Positions 50,815 to 59,387 of a stretch of 64,000 bases of DNA are shown here, one piece after another (position 1 is the first letter of the stretch; each line of letters begins with the position of its first letter). Position numbers and translations under genes: made by a program. The DNA is from Granulicella rosea (lineage in GTDB: Bacteria; Acidobacteriota; Terriglobia; Terriglobales; Acidobacteriaceae), in contig NZ_FZOU01000002.1 in the NCBI RefSeq assembly GCF_900188085.1, forward strand, positions 661,847 to 725,846. The letters run 5' to 3'. Under the pieces are notes generated by a model that ran no database searches, was not told the origin of the DNA, and saw only the letters and a program-made list of their open reading frames with translations.

Positions 50815-51285
50815 ATGACAACGGAGACATTGGTATCGGCCGACGCCCTGCTCGAAGGCTGGCAGGCGCATAGACGGCTCACACGCAGGACCATCGAGGC
50901 ATTCCCGGAGGACAAGCTCTTTGAGTTTTCGATCGGCGGCATGCGCAGCTTCGCAGCCATGGCGCTCGAGATGATCGGCATGGCCATGCCGACGGTGGAA
51001 GGCGTCGCCAGCGGCAGATGGGCGCCCTTCGAGCACGCGAAGACCGAGACCAAAGCAGAACTCCTCGCGCTATGGGACGCCCAGACCGCGCCGCTGAACG
51101 AGCTGTTTCCGAAGATTCCGCCGGCCCGCTTCTCCGAGGTCGATAAGGCCTTCGGCCAATGGGAGATGCCCGGGCTGACCATCATCCAATACGCCATCGA
51201 CAACGAGATTCATCATCGAGGCGAAGGCTATGTCTACCTCCGTGCGCTCGGCATCGAACCGCCGCCGTTCTGGGACCGGGCCTGA
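50815..51285 (+). CDS. DinB-family protein
   Basis: From the ATG at 50815, preceded by GGAGG, the product has 156 residues with a DinB-like four-helix bundle. Conserved histidines (DNEIHHRGEGYVYLRALGIE) fit the metal site of the family, which includes bacillithiol-type and maleylpyruvate-type transferases. The exact reaction cannot be told. An upstream in-frame ATG at 50767 lacks a ribosome-binding site. Divergence from the WYL regulator suggests it is that regulator's target. Confidence 0.8.
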   Translation: MTTETLVSADALLEGWQAHRRLTRRTIEAFPEDKLFEFSIGGMRSFAAMALEMIGMAMPTVEGVASGRWAPFEHAKTETKAELLALWDAQTAPLNELFPKIPPARFSEVDKAFGQWEMPGLTIIQYAIDNEIHHRGEGYVYLRALGIEPPPFWDRA

Positions 51286-51332
51286 CCGGCGCCTCCCGCC
51301 GGCAGCCGGCGCCTCCACCGGGCCCGGCTGCC

Positions 51333-51803
51333 TTACAGCCCCATCTCCGTCAGCCCCGGATGATCCACCGGACGAACTCCCAGCGGCCAGTGGAACCTCC
51401 GGTCGTTCTCGGCGATGGCCAGGTCGTTGATCGACGCCTGCCGCCGCCGCATCAGGCCGTTCTCGTCGAACTCCCACAGCTCATTGCCGAAGCTGCGCCA
51501 CCATTGGCCGCTCGCATCGTGGCTCTCGTAGACGAAGCGCACGGCGATGCGGTCTCCCGTGAAGGTCCACATCTCCTTGCACAGGCGATAGTCCAGCTCC
51601 CTTGCCCACTTTCGCGTCAGCAGTCCGACGATCGCCTCGCGTCCCACGGCGAACTCGCTCCGGTTACGCCACCGGCTGTCGACTGTGTAGGCGAGCGAGA
51701 CCCGCTGCGGATCGCGGGTGTTCCAGGCATCCTCGGCCTTGCGCGTCTTTTCGACGGCAGTCTCATGCGTAAACGGCGGCAGCGGCGGTCTCTGTTCGGA
51801 CAT
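51333..51803 (-). CDS. SnoaL-like (DUF1348) NTF2-fold protein
   Basis: The 156 residues match the DUF1348 group of the NTF2-like fold, with [57 protein letters not shown] and [20 protein letters not shown]. Family members often act in small-molecule metabolism or are of unknown role. It is convergent with the DinB gene. Confidence 0.85.
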   Translation of the reverse strand: MSEQRPPLPPFTHETAVEKTRKAEDAWNTRDPQRVSLAYTVDSRWRNRSEFAVGREAIVGLLTRKWARELDYRLCKEMWTFTGDRIAVRFVYESHDASGQWWRSFGNELWEFDENGLMRRRQASINDLAIAENDRRFHWPLGVRPVDHPGLTEMGL

Positions 51804-51940
51804 GGCGCCCTCCTGTACCCTTCCACCTTAGCGCATCGCATCGCCTCAGCGTGTGGCCGGGTCAAAAACTGCATCTCACCCTGCAGGACGGATAAGCGAC
51901 GCTCTCTGAACGCGAACCCCGACCTGCTATCCTCCCGACA

Positions 51941-53239
51941 GTGGGCCAAATGACCAACGAGATCTCCGCGAACAAACCGAAGAGCGGCATCGCCCCCATC
52001 GCGGGCGCAGCCACCGCGCTCGTCCTCCTCACCGCGCTCAACTTTGTCAACTATATCGACCGGTACATCCTGCCCGGCGTGCAGGAGCTCGTCAAAAAAG
52101 AGTTCCACGTCACCGACTCCGAGATCGGTTCGATCACCTTCTGGTTCTTCCTGACGTATATGCTCGCCGCCCCGCTGACCGGCTGGCTGGGCGACCACCT
52201 GCCCCGCAAGCCGCTGATCGTCGGCTGCGCCCTGCTCATCAGCGGCGTCAATATACTCACCGGGACGGTCCACGCCTTCGACTCGCTGCTCATCCGCCAT
52301 GCGATCCTCGGCATCGGCGAGGCGTCGCTCGGCATTTACGCCCCAGCGCTATTGGCGGACTTCTACCCCGAAGACCAGCGCAACCGCATCCTGACCATCT
52401 TCTATACGGCCATTCCCGTCGGCGCCGCGCTCGGCTACTTGATCGGCGAGATCGTCGGCGCGAAGTTCGGCTGGCGCATGCCGTTTTATGTCTCCGCCGT
52501 GCCCGGCTTCCTCATCGCGATGCTGATTCTTTTCATGATGAAAGAGCCAGCCCGCGGCGGCAGCGACGTCAAGGCCTCTGCCGCCGAGAAGGACGCGCCG
52601 AAGAAGTCCGCCAAACAAAATATCTTCGACCTGGCGAAGAACGCTCCCTACATCACCGCGACCCTCGGCATGGCGATGGTCACCTTCTCGCTCGGCGGCA
52701 TCTCCGCTTGGATGCCGTCGTTCCTCGAACGCAGCGGCTTCTCGGCGAACTCGGTTGGCATCACGCTCGGCGCCATCACGGCCGGCGGAGGCCTCGGAGG
52801 CACGGCCGCCGGAGGATGGATCGCCCAGCGCTGGCTCCGCACCAACCACCGTGCGCTCTACCTTGTCTCCGCCTGGTCTGCCGCGCTGGCCGTGCCCCCG
52901 GCGTTGCTGTGCTTCTTCGGACCGCGCGTCACGATGCTGCCTGCGCTCGCGGTCGCCATGTTTCTCATCTTCCTCGGCACCGGACCATTGAACGCAGCGA
53001 TCATCAACGCCGTACCCTCAGCCGTCCGTTCCACCGCCATCGCCTTCGAGCTGCTGCTCATCCACCTGCTCGGCGACACGCCCTCGCCGAAGATCATCGG
53101 CATGGTCTCGGACCACAGCAACCTCGCGACGGGCCTCGGCGTCACCCTCATCACCATGCTGATCGCGGCGGTACTGCTCTTCATCGGCGCGCGGACGGCG
53201 CCTGAGGTCTCCGAACACGCCACCGCTTCCGCCCACTGA
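51941..53239 (+). CDS. MFS transporter, spinster-like
   Basis: The 432 residues form about twelve transmembrane helices. The opening segment LNFVNYIDRYILPGVQELV and motif A in GWLGDHLPRKPLIVGC are typical of the spinster-like group of MFS carriers. A hydrophilic loop with Lys/Glu (about 205-225) separates the two halves. The substrate is unknown. The start is GTG at 51941, or the in-frame ATG at 51950. The glycosyltransferase follows after two bases, so both are probably one transcript. Confidence 0.85.
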   Translation: MGQMTNEISANKPKSGIAPIAGAATALVLLTALNFVNYIDRYILPGVQELVKKEFHVTDSEIGSITFWFFLTYMLAAPLTGWLGDHLPRKPLIVGCALLISGVNILTGTVHAFDSLLIRHAILGIGEASLGIYAPALLADFYPEDQRNRILTIFYTAIPVGAALGYLIGEIVGAKFGWRMPFYVSAVPGFLIAMLILFMMKEPARGGSDVKASAAEKDAPKKSAKQNIFDLAKNAPYITATLGMAMVTFSLGGISAWMPSFLERSGFSANSVGITLGAITAGGGLGGTAAGGWIAQRWLRTNHRALYLVSAWSAALAVPPALLCFFGPRVTMLPALAVAMFLIFLGTGPLNAAIINAVPSAVRSTAIAFELLLIHLLGDTPSPKIIGMVSDHSNLATGLGVTLITMLIAAVLLFIGARTAPEVSEHATASAH

Positions 53240-53241
53240 CG

Positions 53242-54444
53242 ATGCTCAATCCTCTTCTTTGGAGCGCCGCGGCACACAGCCTTCGCACGCATCCCTTCCC
53301 CTGGCTGGTCGCTTTCGCCTGGACGGTTCGTGTCGCCGGCGCGGCTCGCGGCCTGCCCGGCGTACCGAACCTGCTTCTGCCGGAGTTCGATCGAACCCCG
53401 GCGGACAACCCCTCCATCACGGTCATCGTTCCCGCGCTCAACGAGCAGGAGAAGGTGGCGGCCTGCCTCGAATCGCTGCTTCGGCAGGACTATCCCAACC
53501 TTCAAATTCTCGCCGTGGATGACCGCTCCACCGACCGCACCGGCACCATCATGGACGAGCTGAGCGCCGCTCACCCAGACAAACTCAAAGTCATCCACAT
53601 CACGGAACTACCGCCGCAATGGCTCGGCAAGACCCACGCCATGGCCACCGCCGCCGCGCGGACCACCTCCGAATACCTGCTCTTCACCGACGCCGACATC
53701 CTCTTTACACCCGGCGCCATCCGCCGTTCTCTGGCCTATGCCGTTGAAAGCAAAACGGATCATCTCGTCACCTTTCCCACCACCATCATCCACCGCTGGG
53801 ACGAAGCCGCGCTCCTCGGCTTCTTCCAGATCTTCGGCCTCTGGGCCGCGCGGCCCTGGAAGGTCGCCGACCCGCGCGCCAAACGCGACGCCATCGGCAT
53901 CGGCGCCTTCAACCTCGTCCGTCGCGAAGCCTACGAGCAGATCGGCGGATTCACCGCCCTGCGCATGGAGATCGTCGAAGACCTCGGCCTCGGCCGCCGC
54001 ATCAAGCGAGCCGGTCTCGCCCAACGCGTTGCCTTCGCACGCGGCATGGTCCGCGTCCACTGGGCCGCCGGCGTACCGGGTCTCATCAATGTCATGACGA
54101 AGAACACCTTCTCGGCCTTCAACTTCCACATCTCGCTGCTGCTGATCGGCTGCGCGTGGCTCGCCTGCTTCTGCGTGGCCCCCTTCGTCTGGATACTCCT
54201 CCCCAGCGGCGCGCACCTGCCCGCCGCGATCGCTATCACAGCCGTCTTGTATGCCTATAAATTGGTTGGGAGACACTCCGGCATCTCCGCATGGAACGGC
54301 CTGCTCGCGCCCTTCGCGGCCAGCGTCTTCATCTACACACTGCTCCGTTCGATGGTCACGACGCTGCGGCAAGGCGGCGTCTACTGGCGCGGCACCTTCT
54401 ATCGATTGAAAGAGCTACGCGAAAACGCCGCACCCCTGTTCTAG
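53242..54444 (+). CDS. Membrane glycosyltransferase, HpnB-like family 2
   Basis: The 400 residues have a short N-terminal membrane segment, the GT2 core (TVIVPALNEQEKVAACLESL, LAVDDRSTDRTGTI, FTDADILFTPG with the metal-binding Asp pair, and the acceptor motif EDLGLGRRIKRAG), then three C-terminal helices. This layout matches the hopanoid-associated HpnB group, and such bacteria often make hopanoids, but no hpn genes are adjacent. It begins two bases after the MFS gene and is convergent with ispG, an isoprenoid enzyme. Confidence 0.8.
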   Translation: MLNPLLWSAAAHSLRTHPFPWLVAFAWTVRVAGAARGLPGVPNLLLPEFDRTPADNPSITVIVPALNEQEKVAACLESLLRQDYPNLQILAVDDRSTDRTGTIMDELSAAHPDKLKVIHITELPPQWLGKTHAMATAAARTTSEYLLFTDADILFTPGAIRRSLAYAVESKTDHLVTFPTTIIHRWDEAALLGFFQIFGLWAARPWKVADPRAKRDAIGIGAFNLVRREAYEQIGGFTALRMEIVEDLGLGRRIKRAGLAQRVAFARGMVRVHWAAGVPGLINVMTKNTFSAFNFHISLLLIGCAWLACFCVAPFVWILLPSGAHLPAAIAITAVLYAYKLVGRHSGISAWNGLLAPFAASVFIYTLLRSMVTTLRQGGVYWRGTFYRLKELRENAAPLF

Positions 54445-54474
54445 GAGCGCGGCGCCTTTTGCCTCTCTTGTTTT

Positions 54475-54496
54475 GCCATCCCCGCAGAGGATCTGC
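54475..54496 (+). repeat. Palindromic repeat, family A (CCCCGCAGAGG subtype)
   Basis: GCCATCCCCGCAGAGGATCT then GC, a diverged copy in the gap before ispG. Confidence 0.55.
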
Positions 54497-54498
54497 TC

Positions 54499-55782
54499 TT
54501 ACTGGATCACTGAAAACACAGGCGGTTCCACCGGCGCAGCCACAGAAGCAACCCGCCCAGCTCCGCCACTGCCATAACGCTTCTGCACATACTCATCCAG
54601 AATCACCTGGAACTCTTCGACGATGTGGTCGCCCTTCAGCGTCGTGGCGAACTCGCCATCGATATAAACCGGCGCCTTCGGATCTTCGAACGTTCCCGGA
54701 AGCGAGATGCCGATGTTTGCATGCTTGCTCTCGCCGGGTCCGTTGACGATGCAGCCCATCACCGCCAGCTTCAGTTCCTCGACGCCGGGATAGATCTTCT
54801 TCCACTCCGGCATCGACTCGACGAGATATCCCTGAATGTCCTCGGCCAGCTTCTGAAAGTAGGTCGAAGTCGTGCGGCCGCAACCAGGGCAGCTCGTCAC
54901 CTGCGGCATGAAGCTGCGGATGCCAAGCGACTGCAGAATCTGCTGTCCGCAGCGAACCTCCTCCGAGCGGTCGCCGCCCGGCGTCGGCGTCAGCGAGACG
55001 CGAATCGTATCGCCGATTCCCGCCAGAAGAAGCGGCGAAAGCCCGGCGGTCGAGGCCACGATCCCCTTCATTCCCATTCCGGCCTCGGTCAGACCGAGGT
55101 GCAGGGTGTAGTCGCAACGCCGCGCCAGCTCGGTGTAGACATCCACCAGATCGCGCACGCCCGAGACCTTCGCCGAAAGAATGATCTGGTCGCGCCGCAG
55201 CCCGTAACGCTCCGCGGCAGCCGCATTGTCCAGCGCCGAGACGACCATCGCCTCCATCATCACGTCGCGCGCGTCGAGCGGCGCAGCCAGCTTCGAGTTC
55301 TCGTCCATCATCCGCGTCAGCAGCGCCTGGTCGAGCGAGCCCCAGTTCACGCCGATGCGCACCGGCTTCTGGTTGTCCACCGCGCACTCGACCATGGTGC
55401 GGAAGTTGTCGTCGTCCTTGCGCCCGATCGAGACATTGCCCGGATTGATGCGGTACTTCGAAAGGGCCCGCGCGCACTCAGGATACTTGCGCAGCAGAAT
55501 ATGCCCGTTGTAATGAAAGTCGCCGACGATAGGCGTCGTCCAGCCCTTCGCGTGGATCGCATCGACGATATAAGGAACAGCCTTGGCCGCGTCATCGTTG
55601 TTCACGGTGATGCGGACCATCTCCGATCCGGCGCGCGCGAGCGCCGCAATCTGCTGGACGGTGCTCTCCACATCCGCGGTATCGGTATTGGTCATCGATT
55701 GCACCACAACAGGCGCATCGGACCCGACAAGAACTCCACCCACGTTGACGCTTACGGTTTTACGACGCTGAATCGAAGGCAT
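54499..55782 (-). CDS. ispG: 4-hydroxy-3-methylbut-2-enyl diphosphate synthase (IspG/GcpE)
   Basis: IspG reduces MEcPP to HMBPP in the MEP isoprenoid pathway. The 427 residues comprise a TIM barrel ([19 protein letters not shown]) and a C-terminal Fe-S domain with ligands C298 and C301 (TSCPGCGRT), C344 ([10 protein letters not shown]) and the fourth ligand E351. Length is in the bacterial range. The 50 residues at the C-terminus add a short extra tail. It is divergent from the tRNA gene. Confidence 0.95.
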   Translation of the reverse strand: MPSIQRRKTVSVNVGGVLVGSDAPVVVQSMTNTDTADVESTVQQIAALARAGSEMVRITVNNDDAAKAVPYIVDAIHAKGWTTPIVGDFHYNGHILLRKYPECARALSKYRINPGNVSIGRKDDDNFRTMVECAVDNQKPVRIGVNWGSLDQALLTRMMDENSKLAAPLDARDVMMEAMVVSALDNAAAAERYGLRRDQIILSAKVSGVRDLVDVYTELARRCDYTLHLGLTEAGMGMKGIVASTAGLSPLLLAGIGDTIRVSLTPTPGGDRSEEVRCGQQILQSLGIRSFMPQVTSCPGCGRTTSTYFQKLAEDIQGYLVESMPEWKKIYPGVEELKLAVMGCIVNGPGESKHANIGISLPGTFEDPKAPVYIDGEFATTLKGDHIVEEFQVILDEYVQKRYGSGGAGRVASVAAPVEPPVFSVIQ

Positions 55783-55831
55783 AATAGTAACTCCAGTTTA
55801 CCACCGGGCCTGCGTTACACTGGAACCAAGT

Positions 55832-55908
55832 GGCCCGGTAGCTCAGTTGCATAGAGCAGCGCACTCCTAACGCGAAGGTCGCAGGTTGGACTCCTGCCCG
55901 GGCCACCA
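55832..55908 (+). tRNA. tRNA-Arg (anticodon CCT), with unusual core bases
   Basis: The acceptor stem GGCCCGG pairs with CCGGGCC (55898-55904), followed by the discriminator A and an encoded CCA. The D stem GCTC/GAGC and T stem GCAGG/CCTGC are perfect. The anticodon loop CTCCTAA holds CCT at 55866-55868, which reads AGG. Oddities: D-loop AGTTGCATA has C where G19 is usual, T-loop TTGGACT has G where C56 is usual, and the anticodon stem GCGCA/CGCGA has mismatches at 27-43 (G-A) and 31-39 (A-C). It could be a diverged functional gene or a decaying copy next to the island. Confidence 0.85.
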
Positions 55909-56217
55909 TAAGCCTCCTAAAATCAACAACTTGGAAAGCATACCCCATGGGGGTATAGGGGTCATTTTTCGAGTGGGATACTTTTGGGATACCTGCCCCA
56001 ATCTATTACAGGCCCTTTGGGGGTCTAAACCGGCCCTCAAAACCTCGCCGTGACACACCAACCGACACGACAAGACACACAAAAGGTCTCCCGGCTAGAT
56101 TTTTTTCGTTGCCCAGGAGCGCTCCCCTTGCTCGCTCATATTGATCCAAAATGGGTGATATGAAAGATTGACTATCTACCATCATCGGAATAATCTAAGC
56201 CTTGAGGGACACCCAAA
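55909..56217. other. Non-coding gap between the tRNA and the toxin-antitoxin genes
   Basis: No convincing gene is seen in 309 bases. A hairpin ATACCCC-atg-GGGGTAT at 55940-55956 is followed by a T-run and may end tRNA transcription. Two copies of GGGATAC lie at 55975 and 55985. The TA promoter lies near the right end. Confidence 0.5.
56168..56196 (+). promoter_or_regulatory. Promoter of the Xre-RES operon
   Basis: TTGACT (56168-56173) is followed by AATAAT (56189-56194) or TAATCT (56191-56196). GAGGGA serves as ribosome-binding site before the ATG at 56218. Confidence 0.5.
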
Positions 56218-56889
56218 ATGGCTCAGGCAAATCAGCTCCGTCAGACCCTTCCCGAGGTGATGGTGGGAAGCAGCACCGAGGTCAGCGAACGGCTCCACCG
56301 AGCCGCCGTCCCCCGCGCCCTAGCCATCACTTTTTCAGACGACAGCCAGCAGCTCGTCTTCGAGGGAGTCTTCCGTCAGGTGACGGCCTTCCTCCCCCAG
56401 CTCATCCGCCAGCGTCAGACCGACACCCTTGAAAAGATCGTCGGGGCGTTGCTCCCCGACATCGCCATCTCGGACGCTGCCCTCGCTGAAGCGCGGATGA
56501 TGGTCGATGCCAAATCGACCATTCTACGGAGCGGCGACTTCCTGCCCGCTGGCGACATCGCCAAGATGGCCGGCTACAGTCCCAAGAACCCCAGCGCCCA
56601 GCCGAACAAGTGGAAGCGTGACGGGGCCATCTTCGCCTTCCAGCACAAAGGCATTGACTACTTCCCCCGCTACGCTCTGGACCCGGTAGAGAGCTACCGC
56701 CCCTACAAAGCCCTCGCCGATGTCTTGAAGATCTTCGGCGAAACGAAGAGCGGCTGGGGTGCAGCATTCTGGTTCGCCGGCCTCAACAGCTTCCTGGACG
56801 ACCAGCGCCCGCAGGACTTGTTAGCGACACGACCTGACCTCGTGATCGCGGCAGCTCAGGATGAGGTAGGCGGAGTCCAACATGGCTAA
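56218..56889 (+). CDS. Xre/MbcA/ParS-type antitoxin
   Basis: The 223 residues end in a DUF2384-like toxin-binding domain (AFWFAGLNSFLDDQRPQDLL, about 180-220). A central helical DNA-binding-like segment has LPAGDIAKMAGYSPKN and GIDYFPRYALDP. This layout is typical of antitoxins that neutralise RES toxins. The stop lies seven bases beyond the toxin start, so the genes overlap. It should bind and autoregulate the operon. Confidence 0.85.
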   Translation: MAQANQLRQTLPEVMVGSSTEVSERLHRAAVPRALAITFSDDSQQLVFEGVFRQVTAFLPQLIRQRQTDTLEKIVGALLPDIAISDAALAEARMMVDAKSTILRSGDFLPAGDIAKMAGYSPKNPSAQPNKWKRDGAIFAFQHKGIDYFPRYALDPVESYRPYKALADVLKIFGETKSGWGAAFWFAGLNSFLDDQRPQDLLATRPDLVIAAAQDEVGGVQHG

Positions 56890-57532
56890 GTCGGCGGTCG
56901 GGCTTCCGCCGCCGCCGAAAAGCCTTGACGCAACTCTAGTGGCCTGGGGAGGCGGGCTTGAGTTCCACCGCGTCCACGACCTCGCCTTCGGCGGCAGCGA
57001 GTTCAACACAAGCACCAAGGGCAACGCCCGCTTCAGTCCAATCACCGACGATGCTGGTGTCCTCATCCCAACGCTCTATGCCGGTACGACCCTCGACTGC
57101 GCCCTCATGGAAACGATCTTCCATGATGTCCCGTTCAAAGCCGGATTCAAGCCATTCTCCAAGCTCAAGATAGACGGGAAAGTTCATAGCATTCTGCTCC
57201 CAACAGCAGACCTCCGCCTCATCGACCTCAGCACAGTCGCGCTCCACAAGTTGGGCGTCAAGCGAACACAGTTGATCGACACCACCAAAGCCCACTATCC
57301 AGCTACGCGTCGGTGGGCGGAAGCACTCTACACCCAGTTCCCCGAGGCCCAAGGATTCCGCTGGACCTCCCGGCAGGACGACCAGGCACATGCAGTTATG
57401 CTCTTCGGCGCTCGCGTAAGCCCATCCGATCTCGGATGGGACGGCTCATCGGCCAGTCTGATTCAAGACGGACACACGAATCCGTCGGTCATCGACCTTG
57501 CGGTTCGCATCGGCATAACGCTCGTCAACTGA
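56882..57532 (+). CDS. RES-domain toxin (NAD+ glycohydrolase/phosphorylase type)
   Basis: RES toxins deplete NAD+. The 216 residues match the RES domain, with the arginines R30 (FHRVHD) and R50 (GNARFSPI), Y66 (LYAGTT) and E77 (ALMETIFHDVP) that line the active site in known members. Length is normal. The ATG overlaps the antitoxin gene by eight bases. Base composition is still close to that of the host at this point. Confidence 0.9.
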   Translation: MAKSAVGLPPPPKSLDATLVAWGGGLEFHRVHDLAFGGSEFNTSTKGNARFSPITDDAGVLIPTLYAGTTLDCALMETIFHDVPFKAGFKPFSKLKIDGKVHSILLPTADLRLIDLSTVALHKLGVKRTQLIDTTKAHYPATRRWAEALYTQFPEAQGFRWTSRQDDQAHAVMLFGARVSPSDLGWDGSSASLIQDGHTNPSVIDLAVRIGITLVN

Positions 57533-57575
57533 CTCAAAACGCCAAGCGGCGGTCGCTGGAACTTCGACCGCGAAG

Positions 57576-59375
57576 TCACGAAGAAGCCGCTTCTGATCTT
57601 GACGTCAGGCGTAAGTATCTACAAATCGAACGGACAAACTCAACTACCTTTTCATTCAGCTCGCCAAGGATGACCTCTGTGCCCTGCTCCGGCGGTAGCG
57701 CACCAATGCTACCGTTCATTATCTCGTCGTAAGGTCTATTTGGGCCGTCGCTTGTCCAAACCACTGCGTCATCCCACGGGGTAATACCCTCGGTCGCGGG
57801 ATGAGCGATCCAAACTTGTTTTACGACAGGCCTATCATCCACGATTCCTCTGATGTTGTTGTACTTGCTGACCCCCTGGCGCTGGGACTCTTTCACAACT
57901 CTGGAATACTTCGCGTCAACGACCAAGGCATATTGCGCTTGAGAGCCGGATGCGCTTCCAGCAAAAACTTCGATCAGTACATCCGGGCTCCATGCGACAT
58001 CGCCAACTATGCCTCGATACAAGGTCTCTCCGGCTTGTGTTGCAGTGGCCTTCGGATGAACCCAAGGCTCATACCTGACTAAGATGGCACGACCGTCGTG
58101 CGCTATGAATTCAACTCGCGTGCCACGGTCAAAGTCAATTGTGAATCGGTTTTGTTGTGACCGAGACAGGAGAGACTCTTGCGAGACGGGTTGGAGTCCT
58201 ACAAATCTCATAGATGCAACCAGTTGCAAAAATACCCATTGTTCATAAATTCGTTGCGTCGCCTTTGACCGTTCCTCTATCCCTGTATCAAGTAGAGCGA
58301 CAGTGCTACGAAAATACCTTATAGCTTCGTCCCGCAGCCTCCGATATGAGGGAACATGATTGAACACTGGACTGACTAGTGCAGCGAGCTCAGGTTGAAG
58401 TCCCTTGAACAGAGATAAGGACATCGCAGATCTAATTTGCTCTCTGAGCAACGCAGCCTCAGTAATGATTGCTCTAAGCCGCTCGATCTTCGGGATATCC
58501 GTTTCCATAAAGGGATTATGCCCTTGTATCTCGAAATCTCTCAGTGGACGTTCCGACACCATATAGGCAACTTGTGCATTTGCACGTCTCTCACAATCTT
58601 CTACTCTTGCGTAGAGCAGTTGCAGGATAGCAAGGATCGTCCGATGCTCGGAAGTATCTATTGACTCTTCAATCACATGCCGAACAACCCGAACAGACCC
58701 CAACGAACGTGGACTTCGAAGATCAATTCCGCGCTTAACAAGAGAATTCAGATCCCGTCGACTGATTCGAGTAGAACGTAAGGAAGCCTGAACGGCTTTG
58801 GTCCGTTGAAGAACTCCAGAGGGTTGCGACGCAATCTCCGCAATCGCCAATGAAAGACGGCTCCACAGTTGACTGAGCATCATTAGTTCTGAACTGGCGG
58901 GACGAACGGATAGATTGTCCTCGGTCTTCAACCCCACTGAAACTCGGCTTTTTGATAACAGATCGAAGACTAATCCAGCAGAAACTGCCCTTAGACTTTC
59001 GTACATCGCGTTATATCGGGCGTCACCTAATTTGGACGGGATGACTATAACGGCCAAATCCATTCGTTTCTTCCACGCTCCACCGGCGCGGAGACTGCGA
59101 CTAAACAAGTGAATGGTTACACGGCCACGAGCACTCTCAAAATATACCCACGGGGTCCACCAAACTTGTGGCCCTAACTCTTTGCCTTCGGGTTCATCCG
59201 GCTCGAAGTCTCCGATACAAATCTTGTATACCTCATCCTCCTCAGGATCGTCGATTCGAAAGGCATAGCGCTCATCTTCACTGAGGGCTTCTGTAGTGGT
59301 TGTGAGTGTAAAGATATCTGAGAACGCTGTCTCAGCGAGAACCTGACGCGATCTCAAGACACAAAATGCGGGCAT
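57576..59375 (-). CDS. DUF2357/McrC-like protein with PD-(D/E)XK nuclease domain
   Basis: The 599 residues are longer than E. coli McrC. A beta-rich N-terminal region and a helical middle (LSLAIAEIASQPSGVLQRTK, and LRAIITEAALLREQIRSAMS) fit the DUF2357 part of McrC-like proteins. The C-terminus has a PD-(D/E)XK nuclease motif: P464-D465 in SPDVLIEV, D487-x-K489 in YALVVDAKYSRV, and a following conserved Gln/Tyr region (RQGVSKYNNI). It is the second gene of a minus-strand pair, 12 bases after the AAA+ gene, and would be the effector of the system. Codon use is more A/T-rich than that of the host. Confidence 0.75.
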   Translation of the reverse strand: MPAFCVLRSRQVLAETAFSDIFTLTTTTEALSEDERYAFRIDDPEEDEVYKICIGDFEPDEPEGKELGPQVWWTPWVYFESARGRVTIHLFSRSLRAGGAWKKRMDLAVIVIPSKLGDARYNAMYESLRAVSAGLVFDLLSKSRVSVGLKTEDNLSVRPASSELMMLSQLWSRLSLAIAEIASQPSGVLQRTKAVQASLRSTRISRRDLNSLVKRGIDLRSPRSLGSVRVVRHVIEESIDTSEHRTILAILQLLYARVEDCERRANAQVAYMVSERPLRDFEIQGHNPFMETDIPKIERLRAIITEAALLREQIRSAMSLSLFKGLQPELAALVSPVFNHVPSYRRLRDEAIRYFRSTVALLDTGIEERSKATQRIYEQWVFLQLVASMRFVGLQPVSQESLLSRSQQNRFTIDFDRGTRVEFIAHDGRAILVRYEPWVHPKATATQAGETLYRGIVGDVAWSPDVLIEVFAGSASGSQAQYALVVDAKYSRVVKESQRQGVSKYNNIRGIVDDRPVVKQVWIAHPATEGITPWDDAVVWTSDGPNRPYDEIMNGSIGALPPEQGTEVILGELNEKVVEFVRSICRYLRLTSRSEAASS

Positions 59376-59387
59376 AGGCGATTCCTA

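Noticed and set aside
55745..55821. tRNA promoter with TTTACC and TACACT
   Set aside because: The spacer would be only 13 bases, too short for a usual promoter; no better pair was found.
55867..56082. 71-residue minus-strand frame ending in GQESNLRPSR
   Set aside because: This ending is the well-known artefact peptide from reading the antisense of a tRNA gene; the frame overlaps the tRNA and has no other support.
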